From positions 2,728,001 through 2,792,000 of the forward strand of contig NZ_CP025066.1 of NCBI RefSeq assembly GCF_002952775.1: a DNA stretch of 64,000 nucleotides, written 5' to 3'. A model generated the notes under the pieces. That model was not told the DNA's origin. It ran no database searches and saw only the letters and a program-made list of their open reading frames with translations. Made by a program: the position numbers and the translations under genes. Shown piece by piece: positions 35,265 through 43,831 of the stretch. Positions within the stretch are counted from its first letter, which is position 1, and each line of letters begins with the position of its first letter. The DNA comes from Halalkaliarchaeum desulfuricum. Lineage in GTDB: Archaea > Halobacteriota > Halobacteria > Halobacteriales > Haloferacaceae.

Positions 35265-36068
35265 ATGACGGACAACGAAGACGCGGTCGAGGTCGAGGCC
35301 GACGACGAGTCGCCGACCGAGGCCGACACGACCGAGGAACAGCCGGCCGACCGAGCCGACGAGGCGGCGGAATCCGCCGACTCGCCGGCGACGGACGCCG
35401 AAGAGACGACGGCCGAAGGCTCGGCCACCGAAGCGGAGCCCGAGGAGGCGGCCTCCCCGTTCGACGAGGACGTGATGCCCGACGACGAGGCGGATCTCCT
35501 CATTCCCGTCGAGGAGTACCTCTCGGCGGGGGTCCACATCGGGACCCAGCAGAAGACGAAGGACATGGGGCGGTTCATCCACCGCGTTCGCGACGACGGC
35601 CTGTACGTGCTCGACGTCTCCCGGACGGACGAGCGGATCCGCGTCGCGGCGGATTTCCTCGCGAATTACGCTCCCGAACAGATCCTGGTGACGTCCTCGC
35701 GGCAGTACGGCCGGTTCCCGGCCGAGAAGTTCGCCGACGCGATCGGCGCCCGCGCCCGAACTGGCCGGTTCATTCCCGGAACGCTCACCAACCCGAAGTA
35801 CGACGGCTACATCGAACCGGACGTCGTCGTCGTTACGGACCCGATCGGCGACGCCCAGGCCGTAAAGGAAGCGATCACCGTCGGTATTCCGGTGATCGCG
35901 ATGTGTGACTCGAACAACCAGCTGTCGAACGTCGATCTCGTCATCCCGACGAACAACAAGGGTCGGCGTGCGCTGTCGGTCGTCTACTGGCTGCTCGCCA
36001 ACGAGACGCTCGATCGCCGCGGCGCCGACACCGTGTACGCGCTCGAGGACTTCGAGGCCGACATCTAG
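35265..36068 (+). CDS. rps2: 30S ribosomal protein S2
   Basis: Small-subunit protein of 267 residues. The core from about residue 75 on has [69 protein letters not shown] and [16 protein letters not shown]-type strands ending [13 protein letters not shown]. The first 70 residues are a low-complexity acidic extension (Glu/Ala/Thr/Asp-rich), much longer than in non-halophiles. It starts 13 bases after enolase and is the last gene of the ribosomal/polymerase superoperon. Confidence 0.96.
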   Translation: MTDNEDAVEVEADDESPTEADTTEEQPADRADEAAESADSPATDAEETTAEGSATEAEPEEAASPFDEDVMPDDEADLLIPVEEYLSAGVHIGTQQKTKDMGRFIHRVRDDGLYVLDVSRTDERIRVAADFLANYAPEQILVTSSRQYGRFPAEKFADAIGARARTGRFIPGTLTNPKYDGYIEPDVVVVTDPIGDAQAVKEAITVGIPVIAMCDSNNQLSNVDLVIPTNNKGRRALSVVYWLLANETLDRRGADTVYALEDFEADI

Positions 36069-36423
36069 ACGCCGTTACTGTTTGCCGTTGGTTTGCGAAA
36101 ACTCAGTAGCCGTGAGCCGCATCGATCGACGCGATTGACGCGTGCAGTCCCCAGTTCCCCTCGATGCGACCGGCGGCCCGTCAGTTTTGCGACTCTTCCG
36201 CCGCGTATTTACCATCGTGCGCATCGTATAAAAGGTATCGGCGTGACACCCGTTGGCTCCCCCGGAAAGCCCCCGAGAGTGGCGCGGAGGATGTCACGTT
36301 TCGGCGATCGCGCAACCGAAGCCGATCCGAACCGGAGGCCGACCCTGGAGTTCCCGTACGCCGAGTACCGGGATCGAATCGCGGAGCGCAACACCTGTAA
36401 CACCCGCCGTTTAATGAACGCGT
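36069..36423. other. 355-bp region without a convincing gene, with an orphan TATA box
   Basis: Between rps2 and mvk. It contains a textbook TATA box (TATAAAA at 36227-36233), much stronger than those of neighbouring genes, and 58 bases downstream GGAGG followed directly by ATG (36291). The frame from that ATG encodes a plausible stretch (FPYAEYRDRIAERNTCNTRRL) for about 44 codons and then runs out of frame through mvk as Arg-rich shadow. A short expressed peptide, a decayed gene fragment or simply the mvk promoter with a long leader are possible; none is proven. Confidence 0.5.
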
Positions 36424-37440
36424 ATGACAGTCTCCAGCGCACCGGGGAAGGTCTATCTCTTCGGGGAGCACGCGGTCGTCTACGGGGAACCCGCGGTTCC
36501 GTGCGCGATCGAACGCCGGGCGACCGTCGAGGTCGTGCCCCGCGAGGACGATCACGTCCGGGTGCGGGCCGACGACCTGTCGTTGAACGGGTTCACCGTC
36601 GAATACGAGGGGAGAACCGGAGACGATCCCGACGTCGACGTCCCGCGACCGCTCGTGGAGGCGGCCATGGGATACATCGACGCGGCGGTCCGTCAGGCCC
36701 GTGCTGCCGCGGAAGCGCCGGCGGCCGGATTCGACATCACCGTCAGATCCGAGATTCCCCTCGGCGGCGGGCTCGGTTCTTCCGCAGCGGTCGTGGTCGC
36801 CGGGATCGACGCCGCCACCCGGGCGCTGGGCGAACCGCTCGAGAAGAGGGAGCTCGCGGACCGGGCCTACCGCGCGGAGTTCGAAGTCCAGGACGGACAG
36901 GCGTCCCGGGCGGACACGTTCTGTTCGACGATGGGTGGTGCCGTCAGAGTCGAAGGCGACGACTGCCGGACGATCGAGGCCCCGAACCTCCCGTTCGTGA
37001 TCGGCTTCGACGGCGGCGCGGGTGAGACCGGGGAACTGGTTTCGGGAGTTCGGGAGCTTCGCGAGCGGTACGATTTCGCCGCCGAGACGCTGGCAACGAT
37101 CGGCGACGTGGTTCGAAACGGGGAAGCGCTGCTCTCGGAGGCGATCCCCGAAACTGACCCGTCGCCGGAGTTGCTCGCGGATCTCGGCGACCTGATGGAC
37201 TTCAACCACGGCCTGCTGTCTGCGCTTGGGGTGTCGGCCCGGTCGCTCGACGAGATGGTGTGGGCGGCTCGCGAGGCAGGCGCCCACGGCGCGAAACTCA
37301 CCGGCGCCGGCGGCGGCGGCTGCATCGTCGCGCTCGATCGAACCCCGGAGTCCAGAACCGCCCTCGAGTTCACGCCCGGCTGTCAACGCGCGTTTCGGGC
37401 CGAACTCGCGACCGAAGGCGTCCGGGTCGAGGAGGCGTAA
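36424..37440 (+). CDS. mvk: Mevalonate kinase
   Basis: GHMP kinase of 338 residues phosphorylating mevalonate for archaeal isoprenoid lipids. Motifs: SAPGKVYLFGEHAVVYGEPAV (motif 1), IPLGGGLGSSAAVVVAGID (P-loop, motif 2), and HGAKLTGAGGGGCIVALD (motif 3). Length and order match archaeal Mvk. The isopentenyl phosphate kinase gene follows six bases later, so the two pathway steps are co-transcribed. The rest of the archaeal pathway (hmgA, idi) lies elsewhere in this window. Confidence 0.95.
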   Translation: MTVSSAPGKVYLFGEHAVVYGEPAVPCAIERRATVEVVPREDDHVRVRADDLSLNGFTVEYEGRTGDDPDVDVPRPLVEAAMGYIDAAVRQARAAAEAPAAGFDITVRSEIPLGGGLGSSAAVVVAGIDAATRALGEPLEKRELADRAYRAEFEVQDGQASRADTFCSTMGGAVRVEGDDCRTIEAPNLPFVIGFDGGAGETGELVSGVRELRERYDFAAETLATIGDVVRNGEALLSEAIPETDPSPELLADLGDLMDFNHGLLSALGVSARSLDEMVWAAREAGAHGAKLTGAGGGGCIVALDRTPESRTALEFTPGCQRAFRAELATEGVRVEEA

Positions 37441-37446
37441 TCGCGG

Positions 37447-38211
37447 ATGCACAGCGCGGAACACGATCTCGTCGTGGTGAAGCTCGGCGGCAGCGTGATC
37501 ACCGAAAAGGACCGGCCGGAAACGCTGGACGGACCGGCGCTTTCGGCCGCCGCCGACGCGATCGCCGCGGCGAGAGGCGACGGCGCCGCCGGGCGGCTCG
37601 CGATCGTCCACGGCGGCGGGAGCTTCGGCCACCACCACGCGAGCCGGCACGGCGTCACGACCGAACACGGAACCCACGACGCAGGGGCGGCGCTGTCGAT
37701 TCACGGCGCGATGACCACGCTCAACCGGTTCGTGCTCTCCCGGCTCCACGACCGCGACGTCCCGGCGCTTCCGGTTCATCCCCTCTCGGTGGCCGCCCGC
37801 GACGCGGACGGCTCGCTTTCGTGTTCCCTCGAGCAGGTCGACGCCATGCTCGCGGAGGGGTTCGTTCCGGTGTTGCACGGCGACGGTGTCGCCCACCGCG
37901 GCGAGGGGATCACCGTGCTCTCGGGCGACGAACTCGTCTGCCGACTGGCCGATGGACTCGACGCAGACCGGGTGGGCGTCTGTTCGACCGTCCCCGGCGT
38001 GCTCGACGGCGACGGGGCAGTGATCCCGGAGATTACTGCCTTCGAGGATGTCGCAGACGCCCTCGGTGAAAGCGAATCCACCGACGTAAGCGGCGGGATG
38101 GCCGGCAAAGTCCGCGAGCTTCTGGCGCTTTCCGCGCCGGCGCACGTGTTCGGTCCCGACGATCTCCCGGCGTTCCTTCGCGGGGAGTCGCCCGGTACCA
38201 GGATCGATTGA
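37447..38211 (+). CDS. ipk: Isopentenyl phosphate kinase
   Basis: Amino-acid-kinase-fold enzyme of 254 residues that phosphorylates isopentenyl phosphate to IPP, the last step of the archaeal alternative mevalonate pathway. VVVKLGGSVITEKDRPETLDGPAL opens the protein, the catalytic-site HGGGSFGHHHA (with the His that orients the phosphate) is at about 57-67, and SGDELVCRLADGLDADRVGVCSTVPGVLDGDG follows. Six bases from mvk, as in other archaea. It ends just before the convergent Rieske protein gene. Confidence 0.94.
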   Translation: MHSAEHDLVVVKLGGSVITEKDRPETLDGPALSAAADAIAAARGDGAAGRLAIVHGGGSFGHHHASRHGVTTEHGTHDAGAALSIHGAMTTLNRFVLSRLHDRDVPALPVHPLSVAARDADGSLSCSLEQVDAMLAEGFVPVLHGDGVAHRGEGITVLSGDELVCRLADGLDADRVGVCSTVPGVLDGDGAVIPEITAFEDVADALGESESTDVSGGMAGKVRELLALSAPAHVFGPDDLPAFLRGESPGTRID

Positions 38212-38228
38212 ACGCGGCGGGAACCGGC

Positions 38229-39977
38229 TCACGCCTCGTGGATCTTCTCGCCGCGGTTGAGTCGGTCGGCGATTCGATACGTCTGTTCGCCGGCCCGTCG
38301 GGTCGGGGTGTGCGCGGAGAGATATCGGGCCGTCGCGACGAGGTGTACCCGTCCGCGCTGTTCGTTCGCGGCGGCGTCGTACTGAGTGAACGCCGCCTCG
38401 AGGTTCTGTCGCGGGTGGAAACCGGCGTCCTCCCGCAGGAGTGCTTCGCCGAGAGTTCGTTTTAGCCGGTCGACGTCGCCGTCGACTGCGAGATACTCGG
38501 CCGTGAGCCGGCCGGCCCTGTCGACTTCTTCGTCGCTCTCGACTTCGAAACACTCCATGACGTCCTCGAGGATCTCCCCGGGCTCTCGGCCCCCGTCTGG
38601 ATCGGGCAGTGGCGTCGGCGGCGTATTGAGGAACCTGTCGAGATAGACGTTCATCGCTGCGTCGAAGACGCCCCGATACACCTCGATGGCATCGGTTCGC
38701 CGGCTCAGACAGAACACCGCGTTCGCGTACGTGTACGTGTGGTGGACCGTGTTCCAGTCTCGAAACTCGTTGCTCGTTCCGAAGTGGGCGATCCGGCGGC
38801 CGGCGGCGTGGCTGACCACGGCAGCGAGCTCCTCGGCGGTCGCTCCGTTCGCGATGGCGTCGGTCAGCGCGTCGATGCTCTCGTGTGGATCCTCGCCCAT
38901 CACGACGTCGATCAGTTCGTCCGGTTGTTCCCACGTCTCATTCGATCCCTGTTCGACCGCATCCGGAAGTTCCGCTGCGGCGTCGAAACACAGCTGGGCG
39001 GCGTCGATCGGCTGCCGCCACGAGGAGTTCTCCTCGGCGCGATCTGCGGTTGCGAGTCCGGGCACGAGACTCGGGAGCACCTCGTCGGCGTGCTCCCAGC
39101 CGACGTGATCGAGTGTCTCGAACGCCTTGTTGATGAAATCCAGGCGGTGGCCGTTGTCGAGGTACAGGTGATCCGTGGCGGCAGCGACCAACAGTTCGGC
39201 GATCTCTGCCTCCTCGAGGTCGGCCGCGATCCCGGCCCGGAGGACGCGCTCGGCGCCGTCGGAGTCGCGAACCTCGAGGTTGTTTTGAAACCACCGCTTG
39301 AGTCGCTCGGGTGTGACGTCGTCGGTGGAGAGTCGCTCCTGTGCAAAAAACGGGGGTTCGCCCGCACAGTCGTCGGCGACCTCCGAGAGCCCGACGTAGA
39401 GCGCTCGTCGCTTGTCCTCCGGACGGAGATCCCCGAGGAGGTTCGCCATCACGCCGAGCGTGGTGAGCCCGCGTCCCCAGCCGTCTTCCCGGTACCGGGT
39501 GCCGAACTCGGTTCCGATCCGGACCGGGACCGAGGAGGCAACGCCGGCGTCGTCGAGGCCGATCACGGACTTGGCGACGATCAACCCGAGATTCTCCTGG
39601 AGGCCGTGTTCGAGCCGTTTCCGCCAGCGTTGCTCCGGCGGTTCCTCCCTGGGCGGATGGGGGTCGACGTAGACGTCGCCGTCCCGTACCTCGACTGGAT
39701 AGGTCCTGACGTCGTCCGCGAACGGATCGAACGTGTCTCCACAGGAGATCTCGAACCGGGCGTGATGCCAGGGACACGTCAGTATCCCGTCGTCGACCGA
39801 CCCATCCGTGAGCGGAAACCCCATGTGGGGACACCGGTTGTCGGTCGCGTAAAACGCTCCGTCGTGATGAAACAGGCCGATCGTCCGGCCGTTGACGCGG
39901 AGGGTCTGTGGGCTCTCCGTTGTGGCTTCCTCCACGGACGTCGCTTTGACGTACCGGCCGTCGGACTCAGACGTCAT
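38229..39977 (-). CDS. Rieske [2Fe-2S] domain fused to a large uncharacterised domain
   Basis: Protein of 582 residues. The N-terminal 105 residues are a Rieske domain: Cys49-Pro-His51 and Cys68-Pro-Trp-His71 (CPHMGFPL, CPWHHARF) with 16 residues between, a ferredoxin-like (not cytochrome bc) type. After a linker (residues 106-120) come about 460 helical residues with no family I recognise, including AVVSHAAGRRIAHFGTSNEFRDWNTVHHTYTYANAV with many His. No signal peptide, so cytoplasmic. A longer frame to 40037 exists, but the ATG at 39977 is closest to the domain. It could be an oxygenase component or redox sensor; that part is inference. Converges on ipk. Confidence 0.82.
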   Translation of the reverse strand: MTSESDGRYVKATSVEEATTESPQTLRVNGRTIGLFHHDGAFYATDNRCPHMGFPLTDGSVDDGILTCPWHHARFEISCGDTFDPFADDVRTYPVEVRDGDVYVDPHPPREEPPEQRWRKRLEHGLQENLGLIVAKSVIGLDDAGVASSVPVRIGTEFGTRYREDGWGRGLTTLGVMANLLGDLRPEDKRRALYVGLSEVADDCAGEPPFFAQERLSTDDVTPERLKRWFQNNLEVRDSDGAERVLRAGIAADLEEAEIAELLVAAATDHLYLDNGHRLDFINKAFETLDHVGWEHADEVLPSLVPGLATADRAEENSSWRQPIDAAQLCFDAAAELPDAVEQGSNETWEQPDELIDVVMGEDPHESIDALTDAIANGATAEELAAVVSHAAGRRIAHFGTSNEFRDWNTVHHTYTYANAVFCLSRRTDAIEVYRGVFDAAMNVYLDRFLNTPPTPLPDPDGGREPGEILEDVMECFEVESDEEVDRAGRLTAEYLAVDGDVDRLKRTLGEALLREDAGFHPRQNLEAAFTQYDAAANEQRGRVHLVATARYLSAHTPTRRAGEQTYRIADRLNRGEKIHEA

Positions 39978-40169
39978 CGCTCTGGACCACCCACGGAGTT
40001 GGATCTTCGTCGGCCAGTCCCGTTCGAGGGTTGTCAAGTATTGCCATACGGCACGTCAAGGAATCGGGCACGGTAAATTTTGCGCCGGGGCGGAGTTCGG
40101 CCTCGCTTCGGGCCGACAGGACCGAGCCGTTCTTTTCAAGTAGCACAGTCCATTAGGGGTCGACAACGA

Positions 40170-41330
40170 ATGAGCGAGGACTTCTATGAGGTACTCGGGG
40201 TGTCACGCGACGCCGACGCCGACGAGATCAAACGCGCCTACCGGAAGAAGGCCGCAGAGTACCACCCCGACGTCAACGACGATCCGGACGCCGAAGAGAA
40301 GTTCAAGAAGGTCCAGAAGGCAAAGGAGGTGCTCACCGACGAGGAGAAGCGGCAGCTGTACGATCGCCTGGGCCACGACCAGTTCGAGCGGGCCGAAAAA
40401 CACGGCGCGACCGACAACGGTGGTGCCGGCCGCGGTGCGGGGCGGGGCCCGTTCGGCGCCGGCGGTCCGTTCGGCGGCGCCGGCGGAGGCGGCTTCGAGG
40501 ATCTGTTTTCGGATCTGTTCGGCGGCGGCAGCCGCGACCCGAACCGTCCCCGCCAGGGACGCGACCTCCGAACGGAGATCACGATCGACCTCGAGGAGGC
40601 GTTCCACGGGGCGGAAAAGCGGCTCACCGTCACCCGCCCCGCCGAGTGTGACGACTGCGGCGGCACCGGACACCCGCCGGACGCAGACGTCCGGACCTGT
40701 CCGCAGTGTAACGGTCGCGGCCAGGTGACGCAAGTTCAACAGACCGCGTTCGGACGGGTCCAGCAGACGACGACCTGTCCCCGGTGTGAGGGGGACGGCG
40801 ACCTGTACTCCGAGACGTGCCCCTCCTGTGCGGGCGACGGCGTCGTCCGCGAGGACGCGACACTCACCGTCGAGATCCCTGCCGGGGTCGAAAGCGGCCA
40901 GACCCTCCGGATGGGCGGCGAGGGTGCCCCGGGTGAGAACGGCGGTCGACCGGGCGATCTCCTCATCGACGTGACCGTCGAGGAGAACGAACGGTTCGAA
41001 CGCGACGGCGACGACCTCCATCTCAAGCAGCCGATATCGTTCCCGCAGGCTGTCTTCGGGGACACCATCGAGATCGAGACGCTCGACGGCACCGTCGAGA
41101 TGGACGTTCCAGCCGGCACCCAGAGCGGCGAGACGTTCCGGCTGCGTGACAAGGGGATGCCCCGGCTCCGTGGTCGCGGGCGCGGCGACCTCTACGTCCG
41201 GGTGCAGGTGGTCACACCCGAGAGCCTCAACGAGGAACAGCGGGAGGCGCTCGAGGCGTTCGCCGAGGCGGGTGGCGAGGAGATCGAAGTCGAGGAGAGC
41301 TTCTTCGAGCGAATCAAGCGGAGTCTGTGA
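40170..41330 (+). CDS. dnaJ: Chaperone protein DnaJ
   Basis: Hsp40 co-chaperone of 386 residues, stimulating DnaK ATPase. J domain at residues 1-65 with YHPDVND (HPD), then a Gly/Phe-rich region (about 75-125), the four CxxCxGxG zinc repeats CDDCGGTG, CPQCNGRG, CPRCEGDG, CPSCAGDG (about 153-235), and the C-terminal substrate domains. It is a complete type I DnaJ. The neighbouring dnaK and grpE, often adjacent in haloarchaea, are not in this stretch: the flanking genes are the Rieske fusion and a protease. The start is set by the J-domain; an upstream in-frame ATG at 40080 gives an Arg-rich extension. Confidence 0.96.
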   Translation: MSEDFYEVLGVSRDADADEIKRAYRKKAAEYHPDVNDDPDAEEKFKKVQKAKEVLTDEEKRQLYDRLGHDQFERAEKHGATDNGGAGRGAGRGPFGAGGPFGGAGGGGFEDLFSDLFGGGSRDPNRPRQGRDLRTEITIDLEEAFHGAEKRLTVTRPAECDDCGGTGHPPDADVRTCPQCNGRGQVTQVQQTAFGRVQQTTTCPRCEGDGDLYSETCPSCAGDGVVREDATLTVEIPAGVESGQTLRMGGEGAPGENGGRPGDLLIDVTVEENERFERDGDDLHLKQPISFPQAVFGDTIEIETLDGTVEMDVPAGTQSGETFRLRDKGMPRLRGRGRGDLYVRVQVVTPESLNEEQREALEAFAEAGGEEIEVEESFFERIKRSL

Positions 41331-41363
41331 TCTGCTGTGCTCACCGCCGGCGTCGTCCCGGGA

Positions 41364-42527
41364 TCAGCCGGACACGACCTGAACCGGCACGAGCATGAAA
41401 CACAGTAGTCCCAGCGCGAACGTGATGATTCCGACGAGCATTCGCGGCCAGCCCAGCTGTGACTCGTCGACGGGATCGGCGGGGCCGTTGAACGCGATAA
41501 ACAGCGCGAACACGCCCCAAAACGCCCACAGTCCGACCGACTCGTTGAGGCCGTACTCCAGCACGTAGTAGAGGTACGCGGCGATCCCGAACAGGATAGC
41601 CGGCACCAGCGACGCGACGGTTTCCTGTCGCTCGCCGATCATCGCACGCATGATGTGGCCGCCGTCCAGTTGCCCCACCGGGAGCAGGTTGAGCAGTGTG
41701 AAGAACATCCCGACCCACCCGCCGATGACGACCGGGTGGGCGGCCTTGTTCGCCGCCTCGTAGGCGGTCGGCTCGCCCAGTGCCGACGCGATCAGCGTCA
41801 ACAGCGGCGGATCGTTGAACCGGATCATGCTGCCGTCGGCCTCGAGGATGCGCTCGGGGATGGTGATCGGGTCCAGCGAGAGCCCGATCGCCGTCACGAC
41901 GACCGTCGCCGCGAGTCCCGCAAGCGGCCCGGCAGCGCCGATGTCGAACAGCACTTTCCGGGAGGGCATCTGCCCTTTCATGCGAATCACCGCACCGAGG
42001 GTGCCGAACGGGAAGACGAACGGGATGACGTACGGCAACGAGACGTTCACACCGTAGTACCGTGCGGCGGCGTAGTGGCCCAGTTCGTGGACCAAAAGCA
42101 CGCCCAGCACCGCTGCCGTGAACGGCCACGCCTGGAGGATGACCAGCGGGTTGGCGGTGATCTCCGAGAGGGGGACATAGTACCAGCCGTACGCGCCAAC
42201 GAACAGCGTCGAGATCACCGTCGTCACGAACAACACGAGGTTGGTCCACGGGATCCCCTCGGGTCCGGCGCCGATCGGACGCGCGATAACGACGTCGGCC
42301 TCGCTGGTACGGGTGAGTTCGACCTCGTAGCCGATCTCTCGGAAGGCGGGAGCGATCCGACGCATGAGCGCTCGGTCGGGCACCAGCGACTCGCCGTAGT
42401 AGAGGATCCGATCGCCGTCCCGGCGCGTCGCTGTCAACTGAAAGAACGTTCGAAGCGGCTCCGGCCGGGGCGTCTCGCTGGGGGATTCCGCCTCGCCCAC
42501 CGGGCCAGAGACCTCCTCGTCTGCCAT
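41364..42527 (-). CDS. Site-2 protease family (M50) membrane metalloprotease
   Basis: Integral membrane protease of 387 residues, cutting substrates within the membrane. The zinc motif HELGHYAAARYYG lies at about residue 165, and the third ligand motif NLLPVGQLDGG at about 275. The other halves are hydrophobic segments (about six or seven). The N-terminal 90 residues (IAPAFREIGYEVELTRTSE) form a cytoplasmic domain. Such archaeal S2P proteins lack a PDZ domain. Substrates unknown. It converges on dnaJ with 33 bases between. Confidence 0.9.
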   Translation of the reverse strand: MADEEVSGPVGEAESPSETPRPEPLRTFFQLTATRRDGDRILYYGESLVPDRALMRRIAPAFREIGYEVELTRTSEADVVIARPIGAGPEGIPWTNLVLFVTTVISTLFVGAYGWYYVPLSEITANPLVILQAWPFTAAVLGVLLVHELGHYAAARYYGVNVSLPYVIPFVFPFGTLGAVIRMKGQMPSRKVLFDIGAAGPLAGLAATVVVTAIGLSLDPITIPERILEADGSMIRFNDPPLLTLIASALGEPTAYEAANKAAHPVVIGGWVGMFFTLLNLLPVGQLDGGHIMRAMIGERQETVASLVPAILFGIAAYLYYVLEYGLNESVGLWAFWGVFALFIAFNGPADPVDESQLGWPRMLVGIITFALGLLCFMLVPVQVVSG

Positions 42528-42610
42528 CGAACTCAGTTAGGGATCCGCAGGCAAAACGCTTGTCGTACGGGCGGGAGCAGACGTGTCGTCGGGGGCGACA
42601 GTGGAGTCGC

Positions 42611-43609
42611 TCACGGCGAGGGTGCCGCCTTCTGGAGTGCGGTTTCGGCGATGTTGCCGCCGTAGTCCCCACACCGGGAGACGGAGTCGACGATGAGGCC
42701 GAGCAGCTGCGCCCTCGCGGGATCGAGGTTCCGCAGATACGAGTCGATCCGGCGGGCGTCCTCGTCGATCCGCTGGACGGATTTCCGCGCGTCGTTTGCG
42801 ACCCGTGTCGCGACGTCTCTGTCCTCCGAAAACAGCGCGTCCATCGCGTCGTCGATCACCTGGGCGACCTCCTCGCGGAGTTCCTCGAGCGCCTCGAGTA
42901 TCTCCTCCGGGACGGGTTGTTCCAGCTCCAGGGTAAGGTGGGCGATCTTGGTAGCGTGATCGCCGATGCGTTCGAGCTGTCTGGCGCTGGATTGGTAGTC
43001 GAAACAGACCTCCCGGGGGAGCCCCAGCTTCTCTGCGGCCTTCGGGGTCCGCAGCGTCGCCCTGAAGATCCGCGAGACCACGAGCCAGAGCCGGTCGAGG
43101 TCGTCGTCGCGCTCGATCACGTCCCGAGAGAGGTCGTCGTCGAGTTCCTCGAGCGCGGCGAGGGCGTCTTCCAGCATCGACAGCGCGATCAACCGCATCC
43201 GGGTCACGGCGTTGTGGATCGAAAGCTCCGAGGAGTCGAGCAGGTCACGGATCACGACCGTCTCTTTCGTCTCCTCGAACACCTCGAGGCCGACGAGGCT
43301 CTGGACCGCCTCCCGGATCGTGCGGCGCTGTCCGGTCGTGATCCGGCTGCTCTCGAGGACGATGTCGTCGAACCCGCTCACGTACATCGCCGTGACCGCC
43401 CGCACGAGCTCCTCGCCGGTCAGGTCGGTCACGTCCAGCGTCCCCTCCGTCCGTTCCTCCTCGGTTTTCGGCGTGAGAAACAGCGCGTCGCCCTCCGGAT
43501 AGAACTCCACTTCGCTTCCGGCCCCGACGTCGTTTGCGGTCGCCCAGGACTTGGGAATCGAAACCGTGTACGTCGACCCCCCGGTGACCTGAACCTTCCG
43601 GGTCTCCAT
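42611..43609 (-). CDS. AbrB/SpoVT-PhoU fusion regulator
   Basis: Protein of 332 residues: an N-terminal SpoVT/AbrB DNA-binding fold (residues 1-48, METRKVQVTGGSTYTVSIPKSWATANDVGAGSEVEFYP) followed by two PhoU helical bundles (about 110-330, ERDDDLDRLWLVVSRI, ARQLERIGDHATKIAHL and CGDYGGNIAETAL). It stands divergent from the pst operon and is the likely phosphate-responsive transcription regulator of that operon, as proposed for haloarchaeal AbrB-PhoU proteins; this is inference from architecture and position. A perfect inverted repeat over its promoter (43629-43656) is a candidate autoregulatory site. The ATG at 43609 is chosen because the fold starts at METRKVQ. Confidence 0.92.
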   Translation of the reverse strand: METRKVQVTGGSTYTVSIPKSWATANDVGAGSEVEFYPEGDALFLTPKTEEERTEGTLDVTDLTGEELVRAVTAMYVSGFDDIVLESSRITTGQRRTIREAVQSLVGLEVFEETKETVVIRDLLDSSELSIHNAVTRMRLIALSMLEDALAALEELDDDLSRDVIERDDDLDRLWLVVSRIFRATLRTPKAAEKLGLPREVCFDYQSSARQLERIGDHATKIAHLTLELEQPVPEEILEALEELREEVAQVIDDAMDALFSEDRDVATRVANDARKSVQRIDEDARRIDSYLRNLDPARAQLLGLIVDSVSRCGDYGGNIAETALQKAAPSP

Positions 43610-43628
43610 ATCGGTAGATCCCGACCGT

Positions 43629-43656
43629 GTATATATAAATTTGTCCAAATATATAC
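43629..43656. promoter_or_regulatory. 8-bp inverted repeat over the AbrB-PhoU promoter
   Basis: GTATATAT (43629-43636) and ATATATAC (43649-43656) are perfect inverted copies with a 12-base spacer (AAATTTGTCCAA). The inner AT run is also the likely TATA box for the minus-strand gene (TTTATATA about 25 bases from its ATG), so a bound dimer would block transcription. Confidence 0.6.
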
Positions 43657-43778
43657 CTGGTCGACGCAGATCCGTTTCGGCTGCCAACCGCTCCGCCGCA
43701 GTTCACCGGCAGTATCGGCCGGATTTCCGCAGGACGTCGACCGGCCGAAAATAGAGGTAACGTGTCCCAAACATAGGT

Positions 43779-43807
43779 CTATATAGTTATTATAGTAGAG
43801 TATTTAG
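43779..43807 (+). promoter_or_regulatory. pstS promoter region (TATA and inverted repeat)
   Basis: TATTTAG at 43801-43807 lies 25-31 bases before the pstS ATG and is its likely TATA box. Just upstream, CTATATAG (a self-complementary 8-mer) and TATAG form a short palindromic AT cluster (43779-43795), a candidate phosphate-control site. Confidence 0.55.
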
Positions 43808-43831
43808 GTCGTCCTCGCGGACCCGAAACCG

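Noticed and set aside
38212-38934. Very long minus-strand frame covering mvk and ipk
   Set aside because: It is antisense shadow of two well-supported genes and its product is Arg-rich without domains.
41341-42672. 443-codon minus-strand frame over the M50 protease
   Set aside because: It overlaps the real protease gene in another frame of the same strand; the content is Arg/Gly-rich with no motif.
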